From positions 4,023-25,692 of the forward strand of contig PDIP01000030.1 of NCBI GenBank assembly GCA_002811645.1: a stretch of 21,670 nt of DNA, written 5' to 3'. Shown piece after piece: positions 1-8,023 of the stretch. Within the stretch, counting starts at the first letter, position 1. The number at the start of each line of letters is the position of its first letter. The DNA is from Corallochytrium limacisporum (Eukaryota > Opisthokonta). Position numbers and translations under genes: made by a program. The notes under the pieces were generated by a model. That model was given only the letters and a program-made list of their open reading frames with translations, made no database searches and was not told the origin of the DNA.

Positions 1-803
1 GGGGGGGAGCGGAGGTGCATTATCAAATACTGGATGTATTGAGATGCTGCTCGGTGGTGGACTAGACAACTACCGATAAATAGCCGATGCATTAAACAAT
101 TGTCGATTTGAAGCCGAGGCGCTCCCGGGAATTAGGTCAGATACGACAAAAATGTGAGGGAACAGTGGGGAAACGGAAGAATCGCCGCCTGGAAACAAAG
201 GAATTGCCTGTGACGAGCGTTTATGGCCCTGTGGCACCGATTGGAATGCCCCCACTCCTGCGCTCTAAGGTTGGTGCGCTGGGGATTTCCAGGACCTCGT
301 TCCCAAAATGAGCAAGAGTATTGAACGATTTGCTTAGGAATATCGAGCCCTTCATGGAACCCCCAAAGCGGACGCCGGTTGTAAAGACTTGAGGAGAGGA
401 AACGTGTGCTCGGCAATTTTCCTGTCCAAAGTAGCCATAGTTCGAGTACGGAGTTCGTGCTGGTGTGTTCGGTTAGCTCGCTATGCAACCATTTAAGCCA
501 GTCCGGAGGGTGGCCGCGACCAAGAAGAGAACAAAGGGGGAAATCAATCCTCACCAACGTCAATTCATTCAGTGTGTGTGGTATTGCATACTGGGACGTA
601 CTATTATCACCAGCGATATTTCAGCGGAGGACGGTACGTGAACGTCCCATTGTCATGAGGCGTTAACTTAAGATATGCACAATGGAACAATGATTCGTGT
701 ATTGGGAGAAGTAGTCTACGTGATGTGGACCAGGTTAGGTGACCACACACTTTGCAAGACAACGTATACGATGACCGCACCCATCGGTGCGTTCTAATAG
801 CAC
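1..803. other. Intergenic, no gene recognised
   Basis: This stretch opens with seven G and runs to the 3' end of the minus-strand permease. Several open frames occur, the longest about 143 codons on the minus strand, but none has a recognisable motif, a membrane segment or any resemblance to a known family. I see no tRNA-like A/B box pair and no transposon ends. It probably contains the 3' untranslated region of the permease transcript at its right edge. Confidence 0.5.
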
Positions 804-1781
804 TTAGGAACGATTGCCATTCAGTAGGGGCTGACGTTCGCCTTCCTGTGACTTAGTCTCAAGACACAGACCAATTGTGTATCGGTAGCTGAGTTCTAGG
901 ATAGTGGTGATGATGTCCCCGAGCTTGGCCCTGCGCTTGCTCAAGAGCTCGTGGCGCACCCGACCTCCTTGGATAAGTGTGGTGTAGAGCAGGAGCAGAG
1001 TGATCACCTGTCCCAGCATGCCAGTACATCCGATGAAGTAGATGATGACAATTTGGTACTTGGCAGCCACCTCCGGGCTGGTTCCACCAAGAATTTGACC
1101 GGTCATCATGCCAGGAATGCTCACCAGACCAATCACGTACATCGAGTTCAATGTTGGAGTCATACCGGTCACGAGGGCATCAATCATAAGAGGGCGGTAT
1201 GCCTCCCAGCAGGTGGCTCCCATGGCCAATCGGTACTCAATGAGCTGGCGACGCTCACCGAGGATAGAAAGGACCTCAGACAGCGCGAGCGAAACGCCAG
1301 TCAGAACATTTCCAAGGAGCATGCCCAACAGGGGAATGAAATGCTGCGGATCCCAGAATGGATTGGCCTTGACGACCAGCAGGGTTGCCATACAGCACAG
1401 CAGCAGACTCGGGATAGCAATAGCAAACAGGATATGTGAAAACATCAGCGCATATGACCACTTTGGACGGGCATATGCCTCACGGGCCGCCAGAACGACA
1501 ATGGCCAAGGACAGCAGCATTACAGCCCACCACCGCGGAGTCGTGAAGACTGGAGTGAGGATGTAACCCAGAGCGGTCAGCTGCAGTGCAGCACGTACGG
1601 TTCCGATGGTCATCTTCTTCTCAAAGCCCAAACCCAGCAACCAGGAGACCATAACTGTAAACACCATCACCGACAAAGCAATCAACATTCCCAGCCAAGA
1701 AATGTCTTCGCTGCCGTGATGATCACGAGGATCTCCCTTTTCGGTCACGAAGACCGCCAAAGTGTCAATAAAGTCCAACAT
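804..1781 (-). CDS. UPF0014 / FetB-like ABC transporter permease (paralogue 1)
   Basis: A 325-residue integral membrane protein of the UPF0014 family, whose members include E. coli FetB (iron export permease) and plant STAR2/ALS3. About seven hydrophobic segments are visible, at roughly residues 30-51, 63-80, 84-99, 111-137, 148-170, 200-228 and 243-270. Family hallmarks are AAREAYARP (98-106), the coupling-loop-like stretch IEYRLAMGA (181-189), which resembles the EAA loop contacting the ATPase in ABC importers, and SIPGMMTGQILGG (221-233). The C-terminal tail carries ERQPLL (315-320), which fits the acidic dileucine [DE]xxxL[LI] sorting signal and hints at an endo-lysosomal or vacuolar location. 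The gene lies 37 nt downstream of a FetA-like ATPase on the same strand, so the two almost certainly form one transporter. Substrate is unknown; metal or UDP-sugar export are precedents in the family. The start Met was chosen because it is the first in frame after the ATPase stop. If the two genes are spliced together, this Met would be internal. Confidence 0.9.
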   Translation of the reverse strand: MLDFIDTLAVFVTEKGDPRDHHGSEDISWLGMLIALSVMVFTVMVSWLLGLGFEKKMTIGTVRAALQLTALGYILTPVFTTPRWWAVMLLSLAIVVLAAREAYARPKWSYALMFSHILFAIAIPSLLLCCMATLLVVKANPFWDPQHFIPLLGMLLGNVLTGVSLALSEVLSILGERRQLIEYRLAMGATCWEAYRPLMIDALVTGMTPTLNSMYVIGLVSIPGMMTGQILGGTSPEVAAKYQIVIIYFIGCTGMLGQVITLLLLYTTLIQGGRVRHELLSKRRAKLGDIITTILELSYRYTIGLCLETKSQEGERQPLLNGNRS

Positions 1782-1794
1782 TATGGTTGTGCTT

Positions 1795-1822
1795 CTATCT
1801 TCGATGAACAGATGCGCTTTAC
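1795..1822 (-). other. Candidate 28-nt mini-intron joining ATPase and permease frames
   Basis: On the minus strand the last sense codon of the ATPase and its stop read TTG-TAA, which contains the donor-like GTAAAG. An acceptor TAG follows 28 nt later. Removing these 28 nt eliminates the TAA stop and places the ATPase frame in register with the permease ATG through five bridging codons (Leu-Ser-Thr-Thr-Ile before Met). The GT-AG ends and restored frame are seen in the sequence. That it is spliced is inference, and 28 nt is near the lower limit for known spliceosomal introns. The alternative is two separate proteins from a short-spaced or dicistronic transcript. Confidence 0.3.
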
Positions 1823-2598
1823 AAGCCTACGCGGAAGTCTGCAAGTTCGATCCTTCGCTTAGAAACACGCTGTTTCTGATCTTCGCTGTGCGATACCCAC
1901 AGGCAGACGGCTCCACTATCAGCAAAGGCTTTCTCGACAAGCAACGTAGACTCCTGATCTAACGCACTGGTTGGTTCGTCCAATAGATAAACGTCTGCAC
2001 AGAGAGCCAGGCTCAGCGACAGACTTACGCGTTGACGTTCGCCACCGGACAAGCTCTGCCAGGTCTGATCGAAAGAACTGGCCGGGAGGTTAAACTTTTG
2101 GCAAATTACAGCGGGATCACCGAGTTCTCCGCCTTTGGCTCTGGGCTTCTGGCGTTTAAACTTGCAGACCGACAGCCAAAAGTCGTTCGGGGTACCAGGG
2201 AACACGGGAGTCTCTTGGGCAATGTAAACTACGCGACTCCTCCAAATATCTACGCCAAGGTCACGCGGGTTCTGGCCTTCTAGGTATGCACCGCCTTCTG
2301 AAAAAGGATCTAGACCTGCTATACAGCGCAACAATTGGCTTTTACCAGCACCGGAGGGACCAGAAATGGCCACTGAATCACCACGACTGAGTTCAAAGGA
2401 GAGTTTTCTCCACAAAGTTCTCGTCTCTTTGCTTGCCTTCCCTCCGTCGATGACTGGGACCTCTCTGGCAGCAGACTCCACGGAGAAGAAGACAGGCTTA
2501 TCCTCTGCTCCGTTCGGACCAGACATGTGTACAGCAAAACTTTGACTGTAAGTTCGGGTGCGAGGAAGCTTACCACGTTTGCTCATCAAGGCTGTCAT
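1819..2598 (-). CDS. FetA-like ABC transporter ATP-binding protein
   Basis: A 259-residue nucleotide-binding domain with every core ABC motif: Walker A GPSGAGKS (80-87), Q-loop glutamine Q128 in YIAQE, signature LSGGERQ (183-189), Walker B VYLLDEP (203-209) with catalytic E208, D-loop SALD (211-214) and H-loop H237 in WVSHSED. It has no membrane segment. The N-terminal ~50 residues precede the first NBD strand and are not conserved to my eye. The short NBD and its pairing with a UPF0014 permease point to the FetA/STAR1 type, which powers export by its partner. It is the upstream member of a tight minus-strand pair. The stop codon is embedded in a GTAAAG donor-like sequence, so it may be the N-terminal half of a fused transporter. 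A start at Met5 is also possible. Substrate cannot be read from the sequence. Confidence 0.9.
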   Translation of the reverse strand: MTALMSKRGKLPRTRTYSQSFAVHMSGPNGAEDKPVFFSVESAAREVPVIDGGKASKETRTLWRKLSFELSRGDSVAISGPSGAGKSQLLRCIAGLDPFSEGGAYLEGQNPRDLGVDIWRSRVVYIAQETPVFPGTPNDFWLSVCKFKRQKPRAKGGELGDPAVICQKFNLPASSFDQTWQSLSGGERQRVSLSLSLALCADVYLLDEPTSALDQESTLLVEKAFADSGAVCLWVSHSEDQKQRVSKRRIELADFRVGL

Positions 2599-2842
2599 TG
2601 ATGTTAAATACCACTACCGTATCAGGGTGCCTCAACTGTTCCAAGATCATGCATTGACACGTTCGTTCGTGAGCACTAAACCCGTGTCGTTTGAACCGGA
2701 TTGGGAGTTTCGTTTACTGTTTGGTCGGTCAAAGTGCGACCTCCCCTTGCTGAGGAGGAGGGCGGTTCTTCCTAACTGTGCTCACACCAAACAGCCCAAC
2801 GGTTTCGTGTCCCGCTTTGTTTTGAAGGGTGCGGTTGTTGTT

Positions 2843-2877
2843 GGGAGGTGGGGGAGCTTCGGGAGGGGGCCGGGGGG
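2843..2877 (+). other. G-quadruplex-type motif, plus strand
   Basis: Five G-tracts of lengths 3, 5, 3, 5 and 6 are separated by loops of 4, 6, 1 and 2 nt, satisfying the G3+N1-7 rule. It lies about 250 bp upstream of the ATPase start codon, on the strand opposite that gene, so it is in the promoter or 5' leader rather than in coding DNA. Confidence 0.6.
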
Positions 2878-2991
2878 CGGCGTATGGAAACACGCAAACT
2901 CTCCCCGTCCCCAATCACCAATGCCCCGGGGGAAGCGGTGAGAGAGGTGGACGGGAAGGGGGGGGGTTGGACCCGCTTCGTCCTTTTGCCG

Positions 2992-3546
2992 TTATGCAGG
3001 AGTAAACAAGGTACGAGTACTCTGAAGACAATGCAACACTCCCACACTTACGTAACAAGAGGGCGATCCGCTTCGCAAACAGCCGTGAGTTTGCGGGAGG
3101 CACTCATCGAAAAGTGGTGGCTGTGAATTAATGTGTACTGGCTTTCGATGGATGAGCTGCGATGACATATTTTTCATATTTCCACGATCGAGAGCAGGAG
3201 AACTCTGGGCAAGAACTCGTCCCTGACGCTTATATAGGAATGCCATTACGGGAGGTCCACACATGCTCGAGTTGGTATTTTTGGCCACCATCTCTATAAT
3301 GTACCATTGGGCACGGATCTTGTGCACTGCCATATTGGTCCGCACAGTCTTGTGAATGAACGTTCGCGTTTGAAGAATGGGCGCGGATGGTATAGAAGAC
3401 CAATTGCCGTCAATGCACAGGGTCACAGCTATCGATAGCCCTCCTACACTACGTGCCAACTGATGATGACTTTCTAAACGCGATGATAAGTGAGCTAATG
3501 TGGCCACGCGAAAGCACCGAAGAAAATCATTCCCCAATGCCCCCAT
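2992..3546 (-). CDS. Hypothetical open frame, 184 codons, unrecognised
   Basis: An uninterrupted frame from ATG with a mixed composition that reads like a possible soluble protein, but I recognise no domain, signal peptide or membrane segment. It overlaps no other candidate of similar length. It occupies the spacer between divergent transporter genes, which makes a promoter or leader role for this DNA equally likely. Chance is a serious alternative in a window of roughly 50 percent GC. It is listed because it is the longest frame in this spacer. Confidence 0.15.
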   Translation of the reverse strand: MGALGNDFLRCFRVATLAHLSSRLESHHQLARSVGGLSIAVTLCIDGNWSSIPSAPILQTRTFIHKTVRTNMAVHKIRAQWYIIEMVAKNTNSSMCGPPVMAFLYKRQGRVLAQSSPALDRGNMKNMSSQLIHRKPVHINSQPPLFDECLPQTHGCLRSGSPSCYVSVGVLHCLQSTRTLFTPA

Positions 3547-3752
3547 TGATTATCTACCGAGAACAAAGGGACAAGCCTATTCCCATCCAATTCCTCCACA
3601 GGTTGCTCAGTTGCTGCATCTGGACATGCTAATATCAATTCTACGGGCCCCTCAATCATCAGCAAATTGCTTACGCCGAGGGAACGCAGGGGGGCTGCAG
3701 TCAGCTGGTTTACCAGCGTCCGGGGGGAGGCGTTGCTGAAGCGGGTTGACGT

Positions 3753-3776
3753 CCCGGTTCCCCCCCTCCCTTTCCC
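3753..3776 (-). other. G-quadruplex-type motif, minus strand
   Basis: On the plus strand four C-tracts (3, 7, 3 and 3 nt) are separated by 4, 1 and 3 nt, so the minus strand satisfies the G3+N1-7 rule with short loops. It lies in the divergent spacer, about 500 bp upstream of the plus-strand permease. Confidence 0.55.
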
Positions 3777-4276
3777 ACTTTTTCTTTCCCTCCTCTTCAC
3801 CTTCTGCCCCGTATAGTAGAGCTTGTACGTATTTTTCTATTCCTATGAAGTATGTGTATAAATCAGTTGCCAGCTGAAAGTTGAAAGTCTGCACAATTTG
3901 CAGGGCGGCTGTTGGACATCTGATGATGGAGCGGCGGAGAGGGGATGGCGGACTCTAAATGAATTGTGGAGCGACCATCGTCAAGGTCTAGCAAGTGGGT
4001 GTGGGTGTCTCATCGGGGTTGGTATCTTCTGGTGTTTTCTCTGGCATGACCTGTGTTTCGTGTGTTGATGCAAACATGGCCCGCAATATGAGGTTTAGCG
4101 TTGTATAGAAATGCCACGTTTCCACAGTTTGGGCGGACTCAGAAGGTATGAAAAGTGACTTTGAGTCGGTGGGATGCAAAGCAAGTGGACTACATTATAT
4201 CCAAACCTGGAGGAGGCAAAACTAAATAGTCGCTTAAGCAACTGCTGGCACGAGCGAACAGCACAGCACAGGTAGT

Positions 4277-5356
4277 ATGTCGTCAACGGCTGAGGCGGAG
4301 GATGTCGTTGACATATCCTACGTGGACATGCTCATCCCAATCAGCCTGATTGTGGTCAATGCGGGGTTTCACTGGTGCATTGGATCTGGTGTGGAGCAAT
4401 TGGTGCTTATTGGGGGCATTAGGGCATTTGTCCAGGTCACGGTACTGGGTTTAGTGTTAGAATACGTATTAGAAGCTGAGTATTGGTGGTTGACTATTCT
4501 GATCTCCATCGGCTTAACGCTCCTCGCAGCACGCGAAGCATGGGCAAGGCCCATGTTCTCCTATGACGGAATGTACTGGCATCAACTTGTTGCCCTGACC
4601 GCTGCGTGCTATCCCTTTACCTTCCTGGCCGTTGGAGGTATCCTTAGAGTAGAGCCAATCTATTCGCCCCGTTACTTTATTCCGTTATTCGGTATGCTTC
4701 TCGGTGCGGGGTTGAATGGTATCAGCTTGGCCTTGTCCACCGCCCTGAGATTGATTGATTCGCAGAAGAGCAGCATAGAATATCGCTTAAGTATGGGTGC
4801 CAACCGTCGCGAGACCTTCAGGCCAGTATTCATGGAGTCCATCCGTACGGGAATGCTGCCAAGTCTGAACCAAATGAATGTCATCGGTTTGATTAGTATT
4901 CCCGGCATGATGACTGGTCAGATTCTTGGCGGGTCCGATCCCTCGGTCGCAGGAAGGTATCAGATTATGATTACTTTCCTCATATCAATTACCATCACCA
5001 CTGCTGTCTGTATCAGCATGCTCTTTGTCATGTATGAGGTCTTAGTGAAAGACAGCCAGACCGGCCTGCTGTATTTGGATATCACCAAACTGAAGAAGCG
5101 CAAATCAAAGGCCAAGGACATTGTCATGTCTTTTTTCAGTGGCGTTGCTGTCTGTGTCAATCCTAAGAAGAAGTCTGAAGGGGGGAAGGGTTCTAAGACA
5201 TTGCCGTCCACAGGAAAGAACGCGAAGCCCGCGGCTTCCAAGCAAAGTCAGATTGAGGTTATCACAGAGCAAACCGTCATCGCAACCGATAATCCCGATA
5301 GCACCACGTCGTCGGTAGCAACGGCAGAGCCGATCATTGTCGAAGCCCGCAAGTAA
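4277..5356 (+). CDS. UPF0014 / FetB-like ABC transporter permease (paralogue 2)
   Basis: A 359-residue membrane protein clearly homologous to the minus-strand permease at 804-1781. Shared blocks include AAREAWARP (83-91), the coupling-loop-like IEYRLSMGA (167-175) and the identical SIPGMMTGQILGG (207-219); about half the residues match across the central core. Hydrophobic segments fall near residues 15-36, 43-63, 69-85, 103-122, 134-156, 185-212 and 227-255. After the last one comes a basic stretch, KLKKRKSKAK (261-270), then a long Ser/Thr/Lys-rich hydrophilic tail to the C terminus that paralogue 1 lacks. No ATPase gene sits next to it on the same strand. By family logic it needs one, and the FetA-like gene 1.7 kb away is the obvious candidate. 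Substrate is unknown. The C-terminal tail may give different localisation or regulation. Confidence 0.9.
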   Translation: MSSTAEAEDVVDISYVDMLIPISLIVVNAGFHWCIGSGVEQLVLIGGIRAFVQVTVLGLVLEYVLEAEYWWLTILISIGLTLLAAREAWARPMFSYDGMYWHQLVALTAACYPFTFLAVGGILRVEPIYSPRYFIPLFGMLLGAGLNGISLALSTALRLIDSQKSSIEYRLSMGANRRETFRPVFMESIRTGMLPSLNQMNVIGLISIPGMMTGQILGGSDPSVAGRYQIMITFLISITITTAVCISMLFVMYEVLVKDSQTGLLYLDITKLKKRKSKAKDIVMSFFSGVAVCVNPKKKSEGGKGSKTLPSTGKNAKPAASKQSQIEVITEQTVIATDNPDSTTSSVATAEPIIVEARK

Positions 5357-5685
5357 GAAGGACAGAATTGACTAAAGGCGCGCCCGTCTTGCCTGTTAGT
5401 CAGCCGTAAAGAAGTTGATATCAAGGTACAGTGGTGGATGTAACGCCATGGAAGTACCAAGTTCATGGTTCTGTAGAAAAGATTAGATACTGATTGTATT
5501 AGAAGTCAAACTATGAAATGATTTCAGGCTATTCTGTGGTAGTGAAAATGAAGAGTGATGGACATGACTATTAGATGTCTCACACAGTTCGAGTGGCACA
5601 TGACCTATTCTTTAAGACCTTTGTACCTATAGATCATGACAAGAGATCCTTTCATATAGGGATTTGTTTGTGCATTTTACAACTA
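5357..5685. other. Convergent intergenic spacer
   Basis: This 329-bp spacer lies between the 3' ends of the permease and the bHLH gene, which converge. It is AT-richer than the flanking coding DNA and should hold both 3' untranslated regions. No canonical AATAAA was noted and no other feature was seen. Confidence 0.5.
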
Positions 5686-6939
5686 CTATGAGCGGAGGGT
5701 CCGCTTAACCTCGGTCTTCAGGTCGCTGATCTCGCGGTTAAGGCCACGACGGTCTGAGTTTAGGCGATCAATAATGTTCATCGCCGCATTAAGCTTCTCG
5801 CGCAGATCGTCTGTGACCTTTGTTTGTTTCTGTAGAGCATCGTCCAAAAGTGGTGGGGTCGTGGACGTCGTAGTTGCGGTACTCGCTGTGGAAGTATTTG
5901 TGGGTTTTGGAGCAGCCTCACCCGAGCCACCTTCCATCTTCAGTTGAGAGCGCAGTTCCTCGATGTAATCACCGGCTTTGTTCAGAATGCTCGCCTTACT
6001 GATGCCCTCCTCGTGACATCCAGGAACTAGTGCCTGGATACGTGCAAACCCCTTACGGATGGTGGCCCGACGCTTCTGTTCGCTTGCAATGTGTGCACGC
6101 TTGGTACGTTCAATGGCGAGGGCAATCGCAGCCGCATCCGGCTGAGCCCGTTGGCGCCTGCGTCCTCCCGCAGAGGCAGTAGATGCCCTCCGTACTCCTG
6201 TAGCTTTCCCTTTTGCAGATTCGGAATGTGAGGCAAGGGCAGGACTCTTATCGTCCTCGCTACTCACAGCCTGCGGATCCCTATTCAGTTTGGGAGGAGG
6301 CAGGACCAAAGACGACATCGACGGAGGCCCACCCTGGGGATATGCTGGTTCACTGGCAGCGTGACTTGGTGTGTAAACAGTAGGACTTGGAGAATACGTC
6401 GGATAGTGCCCGTGATAAGGTGGGTGTCCCGGATGGTGGGGTTTGCCGTGGTAATAAGCAAGACCATGACTAGCAGCAGCAGCCTGTGCCGCCGCAATTT
6501 CTGGAGACTGTTGGGGAGTGTATGTTCCTGTAGATCCCGTGATAGAATGGGAGGATCGCGTTGCCGCATAGGCCGCCATGTTCGCATGGTACTCAGCAGA
6601 GCTTGGGTACAAATGAGGACTGGGATGCGGAGGATGTCCCTCTGCCGGACCGACGTATGGGCTGTGCGTGTAGTGCTTATTCTCATTGCCCGGAGGAGAT
6701 CCTTTAACCGGGGGCTGACCTGGTCTGCCTCGTGCGGACGGCGGCTCCATGGGGTCTTCCTTGGTGTCTGTCCTCTCCCCGCTGTACAAGCTGGACCTGG
6801 AAGAGGTCGACTCTTGTGCTTGTGCCAGAGGTTGTGCCCGGGCCTGTGCTTGTGCCTGGCTGTTCTTCGCTTCTTGTTCCTGGTGCAGCACGGCACTGAT
6901 CAAAGTGTCCATTGTGGATGGAAGTCTCTGATAGCGCAA
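5686..6939 (-). CDS. bHLH transcription factor with separate C-terminal coiled coil
   Basis: A 417-residue nuclear regulator. Residues 28-42 are a Gln/Ala repeat. Residues ~60-230 are disordered and rich in Pro, His, Ser and Tyr. A basic cluster GGRRRQR (258-264) is a likely nuclear localisation signal. The bHLH domain spans about 278-332. Its basic region has H283, E287 and R291 in the 5-9-13 spacing typical of group B factors that bind CACGTG, and the helix-loop-helix includes GFARIQALVPG and SKASILNKAGDYIEEL, resembling the Mlx/Mondo and fungal Ino-type families. A Thr/Ser linker (349-362) then separates it from a coiled coil at about 370-415 with leucines in heptad register. This differs from classical bHLH-Zip proteins, in which the zipper continues directly from helix 2. 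Met10 is an alternative start. Target genes are unknown. Confidence 0.85.
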   Translation of the reverse strand: MRYQRLPSTMDTLISAVLHQEQEAKNSQAQAQARAQPLAQAQESTSSRSSLYSGERTDTKEDPMEPPSARGRPGQPPVKGSPPGNENKHYTHSPYVGPAEGHPPHPSPHLYPSSAEYHANMAAYAATRSSHSITGSTGTYTPQQSPEIAAAQAAAASHGLAYYHGKPHHPGHPPYHGHYPTYSPSPTVYTPSHAASEPAYPQGGPPSMSSLVLPPPKLNRDPQAVSSEDDKSPALASHSESAKGKATGVRRASTASAGGRRRQRAQPDAAAIALAIERTKRAHIASEQKRRATIRKGFARIQALVPGCHEEGISKASILNKAGDYIEELRSQLKMEGGSGEAAPKPTNTSTASTATTTSTTPPLLDDALQKQTKVTDDLREKLNAAMNIIDRLNSDRRGLNREISDLKTEVKRTLRS

Positions 6940-7953
6940 TGCAGAGCTATGTTGGTGGGAAACTCATCAGAGTGAGGATGTGCAGTTGGCCCTGTGTGTA
7001 TTCCATATAACATAACATTTATGATACAGTTTGGAAACGTGAAAGAGACCAAATACCATCCCAAAAGTGTACCAACTCTGGTGCATCAAAGGTTCACTAA
7101 AATTACCCAGTTTGTTGAATTCGTACATAGTCTCTGCACACACAGTTCTTACTTTAATCCCCGGCTCCGCGTCCTTGCCTCACCGAAAATAAACGCCTTG
7201 ACTTTGGGAAAGACAAGGCGGAACAGCAGTCGTGACCCATCCAAGCGGGGAACGTGAGTCGGGGCATTTGCTTGGAACGGGTCCAGTTCGCCTCACTGCA
7301 CCCCACCGAATCCCCCATATTCTCCCCACAGCAAAGAGAAGGGAAGCAGGGGGGAGAAGAGGGGGGAGTTCGATGCGAGTTCTTGTAACACGGGACCAAA
7401 ATGAAAGTAAGGAGTGGTGCGGGAGATCCCCTTGGTCGGATGCTGCAAATTGAAGAGAGAAAATGGTGGAGTGTTAGAAGCGGGACTACGGAAACCACTT
7501 CTCCACCATGAATTCTCGGGGAAACAACACAAGGAACCTCCTTATCCCCCTCTGTCCCGCCAATCTTCTCTGTGCGGCAGATAGATATAGTGAGTCTTAG
7601 GGCTTTTCTGCTTCCAGCGGTACTCCCCATGTCCTACTCCTCAATTTTCGTTTTGTTCGATCCGTGTTTCCTCATTCCCTGCGAATGCTATGGATATCAT
7701 AATTCACAAAGTGATTGCTGACTCCCGCATCGAATTGCGGCATGTATGGGCATGCCTCTTGTAGTCTTGCCATTACACGATATCAAATGCTGACCTAGGT
7801 CTTCGTTTTCTCAACCATTCTCCACACCCTCCCTTGCCTCCTCTCGGGGGACTCCCCCCTCCACGCGTGGCCTTTTACCACCGCGAAGCACGAATGAGAT
7901 CACTACGACTGACCCTCCCACTGTTAAAATGAGGAACTTCCATCCCGTGTCCC

Positions 7954-8023
7954 TAAATCCCCTTGCACAGACCTATCAATCTCCCCCAAGCAGCGGCACA
8001 AGCCATACGTAAATCCCCTTGCA
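7954..8023. repeat. 14-bp direct repeat pair
   Basis: The 14-mer TAAATCCCCTTGCA occurs at 7954-7967 and again at 8010-8023, with start points 56 bp apart. Both copies are exact. No function is evident; they may be remnants of a longer duplicated unit. Confidence 0.6.

Larger units (their letters stand above)
2599..4276. other. Divergent intergenic region between ATPase and second permease
   Basis: About 1.7 kb separates the start codons of two divergent transporter genes, so it should contain both promoters. It is rich in G and C tracts, including quadruplex-type motifs on both strands (annotated separately). TATA-like stretches occur at 3231-3236 (TATATA) and near 4195-4200 (TATATC), the latter about 76 nt before the plus-strand permease ATG. 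A 184-codon minus-strand open frame lies within it and is listed separately with low confidence. No tRNA or transposon signature was found. Confidence 0.45.

Noticed and set aside
132-563. 143-codon minus-strand open frame
   Set aside because: No recognisable motif, composition typical of non-coding DNA, and overlaps other equally good frames.
951-1566. Plus-strand open frames of 150-160 codons over the permease gene
   Set aside because: They are antisense to a well-supported conserved permease and show no family resemblance.
6285-6975. Frames of about 200 codons on both strands across the bHLH gene
   Set aside because: They arise from low-complexity Pro/His/Gln-rich coding DNA of the bHLH gene, in which stops are rare in all frames.
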